DNA from: Bordetella genomosp. 4 | Lineage (GTDB): Bacteria; Pseudomonadota; Gammaproteobacteria; Burkholderiales; Burkholderiaceae_B | Reading direction: 5' to 3' | NCBI RefSeq assembly: GCF_002261185.1 | Contig: NZ_NEVQ01000023.1 | Span: 142,116-206,115, forward strand | Length of the DNA: 64,000 nt | Shown: piece by piece, positions 44,331-52,829 of the stretch | Layout: each line of letters begins with the position of its first letter | How positions within the stretch are numbered: the first letter of the stretch is position 1 | Notes under the pieces: generated by a model | The model's database searches: none | Told to the model about the DNA's origin: nothing | Seen by the model: only the letters and a program-made list of their open reading frames with translations | Translations under genes and position numbers: made by a program

Positions 44331-46277
44331 TTATTCGGCCTCCATCACGTGATGGAATTGCATCAGATAGAGCGCCGCTGTGCGGCGCGCCGTATCCACG
44401 ATATGGCGCTCGGCCCGGCCGCGATCATCAGCGTCCAGCGCCAACTCCACCGCCATCAGCCAACGCGCCAGATGGTTCTCGTCATTGTGCCCGTGATATT
44501 CCAGGAAGCGGAATCGATCCGGGGGCAAATCCAGGCTCGCCTTCAAGAGCGGCAATAACGCCGGCACAATGCGTTGGCCTGTGCCTTCAATGATGTAGAT
44601 CGCGCCCAGCAGTCCAATTGGATCCTTCGTCGCTGCCAAGGCATGCAGATAGGCGTTCAAGGCCTCGCCGCCGGGATTGCGGCGCAACGCATCGATGTCG
44701 GCGATTGTGCCGCCCGCGTTTCGATAATCCTGGAACAGAATCTGGAAATCGTTCTGTTCCTCGCCTGCATGTACGCCAATCAACTCCGCCAGGGTCTGAT
44801 ACGTATCAGTGAGCGATGCCGCCCCCTCGCGCATCCACTTGCTGCCTTCGCGCACCTGAGGGATCCACTGCTCCATCCAGTTCAAATAATCTGCCGTGAC
44901 GAAACGGCGCTCGCGCAAACGCCGCACGACAGGCGTACGCCAGACGCGGGAACGGTAGTCGTGCCAGATCGAAGCCAACTCCGTCAATAGCGGCCCCAGC
45001 CCCTGTGGGGCTTGCTCGGGATCGTGCGGCGGCGCAATCGTATCGGCATCATCGCTATGCACCGATGCACTCACGGGCGCCCCCGGCCGTACCGTCGCGG
45101 CAGCCTGACCCGTGGTGGACGACGAGACCGACAACGGCGCATCGACAGCCTCGGCCTCGAACAACATATATGCCGTCATGAACCGCCCAGACTCCGGGAT
45201 GTAGCAAAAGACTTGCTGTCCGGGCGTGAGGGTATGCGTTTCAAGGAACTCCGCCAGCATGATCAGAATCGATGCCGCACCGGTGTTCCCACGCCAGGCC
45301 AGGTTGCTGAACCATCGCTCGCGAGGAATCTCCAGCCCCGCTTTTTCCATGAGATCGGCCACGACCGGAATGAATTTCTCTGACGAGTAGTGACACAGGA
45401 AATGGTCCACCCGTTCAGGATTCACCCAGCCGTCACGCACCAGGCTCACATATTCATGAATGCCTATATCGAACAGATGCGGCAACAGGCGAATATCCTG
45501 ACGCAGCGACAATGCGCCAGCTGCCTCGGCGTCGGTCCACGACGCGTAGTCCAAATGCCCCTGGCCGCCCTCGGCAGGCAAGCCCAGCTGCATGCATACC
45601 GGATAGTCGCCGGAAAACGCGCGTTGATGGATCCACTTCAGTCGCAATCGCACCCCCGACGACGCTCCCGGCAATGCGGCGCCGCTATTGCCCAGCAGCA
45701 ATGCGCCCGCCCCATCCGACAACATCCAGCGCAGAAAATGCGAATCAAAGTCTGCGTCATAACCTCGCGCAGCAAAGCGCGAGCGCTTGAACAACCTCGA
45801 GGGCATCTCGCTGGCGACCGCTAACGCGCGATGATGCGCGCCCAGCTCAATCCCCTGTGCTGCCGCCTGGATCGCCGACACCCCCGCCGCGCAAATGCCA
45901 TGCACGGACAAGGTCTCCATCGGCGGTGCAGCCAACTCGCCTTGGATCATATTGGCAAAGCCCGGCATCAAGGCATCGCCGCCCGAGGAACCGCAGGTCA
46001 GCAACGACACCTCGTTCAGCGTACGATCCTGCCGGCGCAGACAATCACCGATAGCCTGCGCAGCTTGCGCAGCATTCGTCCAGCGCGTATTGCCCGTCTC
46101 GTCGATCGAGTAATACCGCTGCTTGATGCCATTTTCAGCCAGAATGCGCTGCTTGATACGGCCCGATATGCGGTTCAGCGGCGCAATGTAGCGATCCATA
46201 TCCTCATTGTTCACGGGCTCGCCCGGCATGAAATAGCCGGCGCTTTCCAGATACACGCGGTCAAAGGCAACAGGCAT
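44331..46277 (-). CDS. Ketoacyl-synthase III fused to haem-oxygenase-like (putative diiron) domain
   Basis: A 648-aa two-domain protein. Residues 1-375 are a KAS III/thiolase-fold condensing enzyme with an intact Cys129 (HGICAAGVSAI), His296 (FLCHYSSEKF) and Asn331 (WRGNTGAAS) triad. A low-complexity linker (about 376-425, Ser/Thr/Ala/Pro) leads to residues 430-648, an all-helical domain resembling the haem-oxygenase/TENA-like iron redox enzymes. Candidate metal ligands are H503, E506 or E507, E564, H595 and the D599-x-x-H602 pair in EYHGHNDENHL. KAS III would make or bind a beta-ketoacyl chain and the second domain could oxidise it with O2. This fusion is unusual. Function is inference; each domain assignment is fairly firm for the first and moderate for the second. 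Confidence 0.78.
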   Translation of the reverse strand: MPVAFDRVYLESAGYFMPGEPVNNEDMDRYIAPLNRISGRIKQRILAENGIKQRYYSIDETGNTRWTNAAQAAQAIGDCLRRQDRTLNEVSLLTCGSSGGDALMPGFANMIQGELAAPPMETLSVHGICAAGVSAIQAAAQGIELGAHHRALAVASEMPSRLFKRSRFAARGYDADFDSHFLRWMLSDGAGALLLGNSGAALPGASSGVRLRLKWIHQRAFSGDYPVCMQLGLPAEGGQGHLDYASWTDAEAAGALSLRQDIRLLPHLFDIGIHEYVSLVRDGWVNPERVDHFLCHYSSEKFIPVVADLMEKAGLEIPRERWFSNLAWRGNTGAASILIMLAEFLETHTLTPGQQVFCYIPESGRFMTAYMLFEAEAVDAPLSVSSSTTGQAAATVRPGAPVSASVHSDDADTIAPPHDPEQAPQGLGPLLTELASIWHDYRSRVWRTPVVRRLRERRFVTADYLNWMEQWIPQVREGSKWMREGAASLTDTYQTLAELIGVHAGEEQNDFQILFQDYRNAGGTIADIDALRRNPGGEALNAYLHALAATKDPIGLLGAIYIIEGTGQRIVPALLPLLKASLDLPPDRFRFLEYHGHNDENHLARWLMAVELALDADDRGRAERHIVDTARRTAALYLMQFHHVMEAE

Positions 46278-46295
46278 GAGAAGGAACGCTCCTAC

Positions 46296-47201
46296 TTAAG
46301 TAATATGTTCCGGCCGCATCAATGAGCGACTACGGCAGCGCGGCCAGATCAGCGCCAACACAAATACCCGCAACATGTACGGGACCAGGCCGCGTTCGAT
46401 CAGCATGGGATCGACGCGATGGCGATAATGTTGAACATGCAGACGCGTCAGGTCGGACCAATGCGCGCGGCCATGTTCGTGATGCGCGGTATGCAATCCG
46501 ATGTTGAACAGCAAGGGATTGACCCAGCCTTCAAAATTGCGCGCATAGCTCAACCGCACACGACGCTCAGGCCCACCATCAGTGTGGGCATGCTGCAAGT
46601 AATTCGTCGCCAGCAACCAATGCAAGCCATGCAGCTGCGGCACAATCACGAACACCAAAGCCTTGGACGGATTTACTGCCAACAGCCCGCCCCATAAACT
46701 CAGCCACGCGGCATACTGCCAAAGACAATAGCGCAGCGCCCCTGGCCAGTATCGGCGCAACCGCGCCAACCAGCGCCAGAACAGGGGATACAAGCTCCAC
46801 ACCGCCTGAAACGGGTGCAGTAAATACCCCGCGAGGTGATTCGTATCGCCCCCATAGCGATAGGTCCGCGCCACATCACGCGGCCCATGTTGATAGCGAT
46901 GATGATTGCCCGCATGAGCAGGAAAAAACACAAACGTGGGATGGCCCTGCAATAAGGTCAGCGCCATATCCGTCGCCCGGTTCGCGCCACGATGACGCCA
47001 CATGCGCAAGTGCGTGTGGTTGTGATGCACGACGCCGATGCCCAATGTCAAAAACAACATCAACCCATACAGCAGCCAATTCAGTCCGTAGATCCACTGC
47101 CACGCCATCAATGCCGGCAAAGCGGCCATATAAGCCAGGCTTTGCACGTCACGCCAATGACGCAGCATGGGCAGCCGGCGCGACCCTCTCATGCGTGCCA
47201 T
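46296..47201 (-). CDS. Membrane fatty-acid desaturase
   Basis: A 301-aa integral-membrane diiron desaturase with three histidine clusters: HHNHTH at 59-64, HHRYQH at 100-105 and HTAHHEH at 237-243, plus NYLQHAH at 200-206. Four membrane helices flank these. It should introduce a double bond or hydroxyl into an acyl chain using O2 and electrons. The ATG at 47201 lies four bases after the upstream stop; longer in-frame starts would overlap the preceding gene by about 60 bases and add unsupported residues. Belongs to the five-gene minus-strand run. Confidence 0.87.
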   Translation of the reverse strand: MARMRGSRRLPMLRHWRDVQSLAYMAALPALMAWQWIYGLNWLLYGLMLFLTLGIGVVHHNHTHLRMWRHRGANRATDMALTLLQGHPTFVFFPAHAGNHHRYQHGPRDVARTYRYGGDTNHLAGYLLHPFQAVWSLYPLFWRWLARLRRYWPGALRYCLWQYAAWLSLWGGLLAVNPSKALVFVIVPQLHGLHWLLATNYLQHAHTDGGPERRVRLSYARNFEGWVNPLLFNIGLHTAHHEHGRAHWSDLTRLHVQHYRHRVDPMLIERGLVPYMLRVFVLALIWPRCRSRSLMRPEHIT

Positions 47202-47205
47202 GGCG

Positions 47206-47982
47206 CTAGCCCCGAGGCTCAATCGCGCCTCGCCGGCTGGCCGCGGCCAACTGTGCCGACGCCGCATCTGCCGTTAACCGCGTACGGAATAAACGGTCCA
47301 TGAACGTGAACTGGAAACCATAGTTGCCGTTGTAGCAAGCGTGGTGCAGATGATGCCGGCGGCTGGCGGCAAACCAGTGCGCGTACGACACGCGCGGAAA
47401 AAAATCGTAGTTGGCATGCCCCACGCAGTTGAAAAACAGGCTGAACAGCGGCACCGAAAACAGCGACCAGAAGCTGAAATCATGCAGCACCATGGGCAAC
47501 AGGATCACATTACCCAACATCAGCGCCTCGATGGGATGAAAGCTGTAGGTCGAAAACGGCGTCGTCACCACCGAACGATGGTGCGGCAGATGAAAGCGGC
47601 GCAACCACCGCGTGTGCAGCAGGCGATGGTTGATCCAGAAATGCACGTCGTTCCACGCCACCAATACCAGGATCTCTACAACGATCTGCATGGCGCTCGC
47701 ATTGGGATTGAGATGCGCCCACCCGAGCTGCAAAAAGCCCCAGGGAAAGATCATGCCCAGCCCAAAGATCAGGATGGACACCCCTGACTGCGTCAACTCA
47801 CGACGCAGTTGGCCGGGGGCCAAAGGACGCGGGTCCAACGGCCCGCCAATCCCCAACGCCGGCAAGACATAGCGGGTCAGCAGCCAGGTCGCCGTGCCGA
47901 ACAACAGATAGATACCGCCGAAAAACAGCAGGCCCGCCATCATGACCTGCCACGCCGACAGTGACTCAAAAATATGCGCCAT
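47206..47982 (-). CDS. Sterol desaturase / fatty-acid hydroxylase superfamily protein
   Basis: A 258-aa membrane diiron enzyme. The eight-histidine pattern is complete: HFWINHRLLH at 114-123, HLPHHR at 131-136, and HHLHH at 210-214, with NYG following. Two or three membrane hairpins precede them. Family members are C-4 or C-5 sterol oxidases, fatty-acid 2-hydroxylases and carotenoid hydroxylases. Gene neighbours favour an acyl-chain hydroxylase. It is the first gene of the run, so the operon promoter should lie in 47983-48060. Confidence 0.87.
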   Translation of the reverse strand: MAHIFESLSAWQVMMAGLLFFGGIYLLFGTATWLLTRYVLPALGIGGPLDPRPLAPGQLRRELTQSGVSILIFGLGMIFPWGFLQLGWAHLNPNASAMQIVVEILVLVAWNDVHFWINHRLLHTRWLRRFHLPHHRSVVTTPFSTYSFHPIEALMLGNVILLPMVLHDFSFWSLFSVPLFSLFFNCVGHANYDFFPRVSYAHWFAASRRHHLHHACYNGNYGFQFTFMDRLFRTRLTADAASAQLAAASRRGAIEPRG

Positions 47983-48065
47983 GGAACTCCATAGCTCACT
48001 GCGGAGCTATTCAGGATGGCCGCATCATAGCAATATGGCAGGAATATGTACGCGTTGGCGTCGCC

Positions 48066-48115
48066 CGCCGTTCGGAGGATGCTGCCAAGCAGTATGCGGC
48101 ATCCTCTGAACGGCG
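48066..48115 (-). terminator. 17-bp-stem hairpin after the DapA-like gene
   Basis: The arms CGCCGTTCGGAGGATGC (48066-48082) and GCATCCTCTGAACGGCG (48099-48115) pair over 17 positions with one G-T, around a 16-base loop. It starts 18 bases beyond the stop of the aldolase gene on the minus strand and lies upstream of the lipid operon. No T-run follows, so it may be a Rho-dependent or mRNA-protecting structure that separates the two transcription units. Confidence 0.55.
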
Positions 48116-48133
48116 GCGCCGGCTGCCCACGCA

Positions 48134-49102
48134 TCAAGCCGCGATGCCCAGCCGGCCCGCAATCGGAAACGCCTGATTCAACCCGATAACCACCGCTTCC
48201 AACTCTGCTGCCAGGGCAGCACTGGCGTTGGGCATCGGGGCGCGCAGCGCGTCGGAAAGCAGCCCCTGCCGGGCTAAGAGCGCCTTGAGCGGACCCGGAT
48301 TCGGCTCGGCAAACACCAGGCGAATCGCGGGAGCCAAGGCATGGAACAGCCCGCGCGCCACTTCCAATTGTTGCGTCTGTACCGCGCGATGCATTGCCAC
48401 GAACAGATCCGGCCGTATATGTGCGGCAGCCGCAATCATGCCGCTGCCGCCCAGACACATGGTGGACAATGCCTGCAGATCCTCGCCCGCCATCACCTGC
48501 ATGCCGCCATCGGCGATCAAGGCCACCGTCTTATCCAGCGAACCGCCACAATCCTTGATCGCGGCGATGTTGTCGTGCCTGGCCAGTTCCAGCAACGTCT
48601 CGGTCTCCAGGATCGCCCCCGTGCGGTAAGGAATGTCGTAAAGCACCAGCGGCACACGCGAGGCGTCGGCCAGCGCGCGAAAGTACGCCAGCGCACCCCG
48701 TTGCCCCGGGCGCACGTAGTAGGGCGCAGGCGTCAACACCCCCGCCAGCGGCCGCGTTCCGAATGCCGCCAGGCGCTGCATCACATGCCCTTGATGGTTC
48801 CCCGCCAGCCCCATGACCACTGGCAGGCCCTGCGCTTCGTCGAGCACGGTATCGAGCACGGCCAATTGTTCCGCATCATCTAGCGCCGCGGCCTCGCCTG
48901 TACTGCCGCAAACCACCAGCCCATCCACACCTGCGGACACGTAGTGACGGACCAGGCGCCGCAACGCGCCGCCGTCCACGGTGTCAGTGAAAACATGCCC
49001 GCCCCGCCGAGTCTTTGACTGGCGGCCCACCTCGCCGCTGAACGGCGTCACCAAAGGAATCCAGACACCCTGGAAAATCGAAGTAGAAGCAGAACTCGAC
49101 AT
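48134..49102 (-). CDS. Dihydrodipicolinate synthase/N-acetylneuraminate lyase family protein
   Basis: A 322-aa class I aldolase of the DapA superfamily. GLVVCGSTGEAAAL (60-73) is the carboxylate-binding loop, LYDIPYRTG (154-162) carries the catalytic Tyr155, and AAIKDCGG holds Schiff-base Lys183. A basic stretch GRQSKTRRGGHVFTD (26-40) is longer than in canonical DapA. It could be a DapA paralogue or a keto-deoxy sugar aldolase; the dap genes are not nearby. AGGAG stands 7 bases before the ATG at 49102. The leader upstream has overlapping hairpins. Confidence 0.85.
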   Translation of the reverse strand: MSSSASTSIFQGVWIPLVTPFSGEVGRQSKTRRGGHVFTDTVDGGALRRLVRHYVSAGVDGLVVCGSTGEAAALDDAEQLAVLDTVLDEAQGLPVVMGLAGNHQGHVMQRLAAFGTRPLAGVLTPAPYYVRPGQRGALAYFRALADASRVPLVLYDIPYRTGAILETETLLELARHDNIAAIKDCGGSLDKTVALIADGGMQVMAGEDLQALSTMCLGGSGMIAAAAHIRPDLFVAMHRAVQTQQLEVARGLFHALAPAIRLVFAEPNPGPLKALLARQGLLSDALRAPMPNASAALAAELEAVVIGLNQAFPIAGRLGIAA

Positions 49103-49200
49103 AAAGCACTCCTGATGCAATGCGGACCGTCAAAGGAACCGTGCAGAAGTGCTAAGGATGCTGGGGGAAAATCGCCGCGGGTCATGCCGCCGGGTTTGCC

Positions 49201-49246
49201 GCTGTTCCGTCGCCCATCTGACGGAACAGCATGCTCCGGTCAGATG
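49201..49246 (-). promoter_or_regulatory. Overlapping alternative hairpins in the aldolase leader
   Basis: In the 385-base gap 49103-49487, two perfect stems compete: GCTGTTCCGTC (49201-49211) with GACGGAACAGC (49220-49230), and CATCTGAC (49215-49222) with GTCAGATG (49239-49246). They share bases 49220-49222 and each places one arm in the other's loop, so they exclude each other or form a pseudoknot. They lie about 100 bases upstream of the DapA-like start, where an attenuator or leader element would be. The rest of the gap shows no gene. Confidence 0.4.
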
Positions 49247-49487
49247 AGCGGCTGTTTTTTGGATTTCAGGCCGACGCACGTCAGCCCCACGCAGCTAGCG
49301 CGGAGAGCAACAACGGAGCGGATGGCCGGAAACATTGGAAAAATAACGCGTACGCGAAGTGGGCGTAGAAGAAACCGAAATCTACCGGGCCGCGGCAAAG
49401 CTGTCAATTCGCGGCGACGTTTCAAGGAGCCGCCGATTTTCTGAGCCACAGATACGAAAGCGTCCTGACACGCCGCCTAGGAAGACC

Positions 49488-49979
49488 TCAGCGCTGCCCG
49501 AGACTTTCCAGGAATACGGCACACAACGCCTCCATCCCTTGACGATCCTCGTCGTCGAAACGGCCGGGTTCGGGGCTGTCCACATCCCAGACGCCCAACA
49601 ATTCGCCGTTGAGCACCAGCGGTACCACGACTTCGGAACGCGATGCCGCGTCGCAAGCAATATGCCCCGGAAACGCATGCACATCCGCCACGACCTGCGT
49701 CTGCCGCTGGCTTGCCGCTGCGCCGCACACGCCGCGATTCAGCGCAATGCGCACGCAGGCCGGTTTGCCCTGAAAAGGCCCCAGCACGAGCTCTTGGCCG
49801 TTATAGAAATAGAAACCCGCCCAATTAATCGTAGGCAGCGCCTGATACGCCAACGCCGCAAAATTGGCGGCATTCGCAATACGGTCCGTTTCGCTGGTCA
49901 ACAACGCGCGGGCCTGGGCGGCCAGTTCAGCGTAAAAACGCGGTTTGTTATCGGTAGGCAGGTCAGTGGCGGTAAACAT
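49488..49979 (-). CDS. msrC: Free methionine-(R)-sulfoxide reductase (GAF domain)
   Basis: A 163-aa single GAF-domain enzyme. Three cysteines at 75, 85 and 109 have the spacing 10 and 24 seen in fRMsr (Cys84, Cys94, Cys118 of E. coli), within ACVRIALNRGVCGAAAS and GHIACDAASRSEVVVPL. It repairs free Met-R-sulfoxide using thioredoxin. The ATG at 49979 is chosen; an upstream extension of the frame is not conserved-looking. It is divergent from the aminotransferase gene with a 128-base shared promoter region. Confidence 0.92.
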   Translation of the reverse strand: MFTATDLPTDNKPRFYAELAAQARALLTSETDRIANAANFAALAYQALPTINWAGFYFYNGQELVLGPFQGKPACVRIALNRGVCGAAASQRQTQVVADVHAFPGHIACDAASRSEVVVPLVLNGELLGVWDVDSPEPGRFDDEDRQGMEALCAVFLESLGQR

Positions 49980-50107
49980 GGAAATGTAACTGTACAGGCA
50001 ACTTTCGAACCAAGTGATTTTAGGCCCAGCCGCCCCGTGTGACGGCGGCCCCACGTCGTTGTGGGACAATATTTGTTCATTTTTCCGTTCTTTCTCCAAA
50101 GTTTCCC

Positions 50108-51307
50108 ATGGATCAGCCTCTCGAACCCGTGTGCGTGTTTTCCCAACGCGCCCAACAGCTCACCAGCTCCGCCATCCGCGAAATCCTCAAAGTCACCGAA
50201 CGTCCCGAGGTGATTTCCTTTGCCGGTGGCCTGCCGGCCCCCAGCGGATTCCCGGTAGAAGTGGTACGAGCGGCGTTCGACAAGGTATTGGCCGACAACG
50301 GCCGCGCAGCCCTGCAATATGGTCCCACCGAGGGCTATGCCCCGCTGCGCAAATGGGTAGCCGAGGATCTGAACCGCGCCGGCGCAAAGGTCACGCCCGA
50401 TCAGATCCTGATCGTCTCCGGCTCGCAACAAGCCCTGGATCTGCTGGGCAAAGTCCTGATCGACGAGGGCAGCAAAGTCCTGGTCGAAGACCCCAGCTAC
50501 TTGGGCGCCCTGCAATCGTTCAGCCTGTACCAGCCCAAGTTCGTCCCCGTCGCCACCGACGAGGGCGGCCTGATCCCCGAGGCCATCACGCCCGAGCTGG
50601 CCGCCGGCGCCCGTTTTCTGTACGCCCTGCCTAATTTCCAGAATCCCACTGGCCGCACACTGACGCTGGAACGCCGCAAGGCCCTGGTCCAGCGCGCTGC
50701 CCAACTGGGCCTGCCCATCGTCGAAGACGATCCCTACGGCGAATTGCGCTACGCCGGCGAACCGCAGCCGGGGCTGCTGGCCCTGGCCAGCGAATACGGC
50801 GCCAACGTCATCCGCCTGGGCACATTCTCGAAAGTCCTGGCGCCGGGTCTGCGCTTGGGTTACATCGCTGCCCATCGCAGCATCATCGACAAGCTGGTTC
50901 AGGCCAAACAAGCTACCGACCTGCACACGCCGACGCTGACCCAGATGGCTGTCTACGAGGCGGTAAAAGATGGCTTCCTCGAAGAACACCTGCCGACCGT
51001 ACGCGAAATCTATCGGGTACAAGGCCGCTGTATGCTCGATGCCCTGGCGCAGGAACTCCCCGACACCGTCAAGTGGACAGTCCCCGAAGGCGGCATGTTC
51101 CTGTGGGTCACGTTGCCGGAACACATCGACAGCACCAAGCTGCTGGCCCAGGCCATCGAGCACAACGTGGCCTTTGTGCCTGGCAAGCCGTTCTATGCGG
51201 GCAAGCCCCAGACCAACACCTTGCGCCTGAGCTTTGTCACCGTCCCCGAGGACAAGATTCGCTCCGGCATTGCCATTCTGGGCAAGTTGATCAAACAATA
51301 CGTCTGA
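50108..51307 (+). CDS. PLP-dependent aminotransferase, MocR/LysN (2-aminoadipate) type
   Basis: A 399-aa fold type I aminotransferase. Landmarks: VISFAGGLPAPSGFPVE, LQYGPTEGYAPLRKWVAEDL, ILIVSGSQQALDLLGKVLID, YALPNFQNPTGRTLTLERR, DDPYGELRY and TFSKVLAPGLRLGYI with PLP Lys242. It lacks a DNA-binding domain, so it is the free enzyme. Related enzymes use 2-aminoadipate, aromatic or branched-chain amino acids; the precise substrate is not visible. It is 72 bases upstream of ubiA on the same strand. Confidence 0.88.
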   Translation: MDQPLEPVCVFSQRAQQLTSSAIREILKVTERPEVISFAGGLPAPSGFPVEVVRAAFDKVLADNGRAALQYGPTEGYAPLRKWVAEDLNRAGAKVTPDQILIVSGSQQALDLLGKVLIDEGSKVLVEDPSYLGALQSFSLYQPKFVPVATDEGGLIPEAITPELAAGARFLYALPNFQNPTGRTLTLERRKALVQRAAQLGLPIVEDDPYGELRYAGEPQPGLLALASEYGANVIRLGTFSKVLAPGLRLGYIAAHRSIIDKLVQAKQATDLHTPTLTQMAVYEAVKDGFLEEHLPTVREIYRVQGRCMLDALAQELPDTVKWTVPEGGMFLWVTLPEHIDSTKLLAQAIEHNVAFVPGKPFYAGKPQTNTLRLSFVTVPEDKIRSGIAILGKLIKQYV

Positions 51308-51379
51308 TTCCTTACGTTGGGCGGCGCATTCCACGGCGCCGCCTGGTCCCAGCACACGCCTATCCATCGAGTTGTCATT

Positions 51380-52306
51380 ATGGTGAGCGCGCAGCAAACC
51401 CCCTCTCCCGATCTGAACGACATTGTCTTTACTGACTGGGTCGAACGTTGGCTACCGAAATCGTGGCGTCCCTACGCCCGTCTATGCCGCCTGGATCGTC
51501 CTATTGGCACGTGGCTGACGCTCTTGCCATGTATCGCGGCGCTGATCCAGGCCGCCGGCGGCCTGCCGGACCTGGTGCGTCTGATCGTGTTTTCGCTCGG
51601 CGCATTGCTGATGCGCGGCATCGGCTGCACGGTCAATGACATGTGCGACCGCGATATCGACAAGCATGTCGAACGCACCCGGTTTCGCCCGCTGACCAGC
51701 GGCCAACTCAGCATGCGCCAGGCCGTATGGTTCCTGTTGGGCCAATTGCTGGTCTGCGCATCATTGCTGTTTTTCATTAACGAGATGAGCCGTTGGCTGG
51801 CTATCGCCGTCCTGCCGTTCGTGTTCATCTACCCATTGTGCAAGCGCGTCACGTACTGGCCGCAGGTGGTATTGGGTATCTGCTTTAACTGGGGCATGCT
51901 GATGGCGTGGTCCGATACGCAAAACACCGTACCGTTGGGCGCCATTGCCATGTGGCTGGGTGCGGTGTTGTGGCAAGTCGGCTATGACAGTATTTATGCC
52001 TACATCGACGTGCGCGACGATCAGCAGCTCGGCCTGCGTTCGACGGCCCTGCGATTCGGTGCCCGCGGCAAACAATGGATCGGCGGGTTTTATATCGCGA
52101 CGATCGCCCTATGGGCATGGGGCGGCTACGATATCGGCATGAGCTGGGCTTATCAAGCCGGCATCTTTGCCGTCGCGGTGCACTTGGCCTGGCAACTGTA
52201 TATTTTTGACCTGCAACGGCCTGCACGCAGCTTGATGCTGTTCCGTGCGAACCTCTGGACTGGCGTGCTGCTGATCGCGGCAGCGTTGGCCGGTACACTC
52301 ATCTGA
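51380..52306 (+). CDS. ubiA: 4-hydroxybenzoate polyprenyltransferase
   Basis: A 308-aa membrane prenyltransferase for ubiquinone synthesis. The two aspartate-rich motifs are NDMCDRDIDKHVERTRFRPL and DVRDDQQLGLRSTALRFG, with ARLCRLDRPIGTWLTLLPC near the N-terminus. About eight membrane spans. It attaches the polyprenyl chain to 4-hydroxybenzoate. The ATG at 51380 is used; a longer frame begins earlier without a better ribosome site. No ubiC is adjacent. Confidence 0.94.
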   Translation: MVSAQQTPSPDLNDIVFTDWVERWLPKSWRPYARLCRLDRPIGTWLTLLPCIAALIQAAGGLPDLVRLIVFSLGALLMRGIGCTVNDMCDRDIDKHVERTRFRPLTSGQLSMRQAVWFLLGQLLVCASLLFFINEMSRWLAIAVLPFVFIYPLCKRVTYWPQVVLGICFNWGMLMAWSDTQNTVPLGAIAMWLGAVLWQVGYDSIYAYIDVRDDQQLGLRSTALRFGARGKQWIGGFYIATIALWAWGGYDIGMSWAYQAGIFAVAVHLAWQLYIFDLQRPARSLMLFRANLWTGVLLIAAALAGTLI

Positions 52307-52340
52307 CGCCCGGGCAACGGGCATGCAACCAGGAGCCACC

Positions 52341-52760
52341 ATGTCCGTTCTACCCCGTCTTTCCTACTGGGTTGCCAGTACTGTCCTGATCGCCCCCGCG
52401 CTCTGCGCCCAGGCCGCCCCCGCGGCCGCCATCCAGGACTGCAGCGCCCTGCGCAGTTGCGCGGCCAAGTTCTGCCACATCGAAAACGACATCGCTGCCG
52501 CACAAGCCAACGGCAATACCCATCGCGAGGCGGGCCTGCGCCGCGCGCTATCCGAGGCGCGCGGATCCTGCACGGACGAGTCGCTACGCAAAGATCGCCT
52601 GCAGGCCATCGACGAACGCAAAGAGGAAGTCCAGGAACGCGAAGAAGAGCTGGCCGAGGCCCGCGCCAAAGGCAAGCAAGACAAGATCAACAAGGCTCAA
52701 CGCAAACTCGAAGAAGCCCAGGCCGATCTGAAAGACGCGGAAGACGAGCTGCAGCGCTAG
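52341..52760 (+). CDS. DUF1090 family periplasmic protein
   Basis: A 139-aa secreted protein. Residues 1-30 form a Sec signal ending AQAAPA. The mature part has three cysteines in DCSALRSCAAKFCHIENDI and one in GSCTDESL, then a highly charged coiled coil (about 88-139, rich in Glu, Lys, Arg and Gln) as in E. coli YqjC. Function unknown. Ribosome site AGGAG stands 7 bases before the ATG. It follows ubiA by 34 bases and is followed by a hairpin. Confidence 0.85.
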   Translation: MSVLPRLSYWVASTVLIAPALCAQAAPAAAIQDCSALRSCAAKFCHIENDIAAAQANGNTHREAGLRRALSEARGSCTDESLRKDRLQAIDERKEEVQEREEELAEARAKGKQDKINKAQRKLEEAQADLKDAEDELQR

Positions 52761-52809
52761 CCGCTCAGGCGGGATCCCTGCCCGCACACATCGGCGATAG
52801 ATATCCGAT

Positions 52810-52829
52810 AGACGAGCCTGGCTCGTCTA
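52810..52829 (+). terminator. Hairpin after the DUF1090 gene
   Basis: TAGACGAG-CCTG-CTCGTCTA style perfect stem (8 bp at 52810-52817 and 52822-52829) followed by TTCCATTTATC. Probably ends the ubiA-DUF1090 transcript. The following 200 bases are AT-rich and hold further short inverted repeats (ACGGTTTT/AAAACCGT near 52850; TATTTTT/AAAAATA near 52885), likely part of the next promoter. Confidence 0.55.

Noticed and set aside
49898..51397. A 499-codon open frame antisense to the aminotransferase
   Set aside because: Overlaps a well-supported gene along its whole length and lacks protein-like features.
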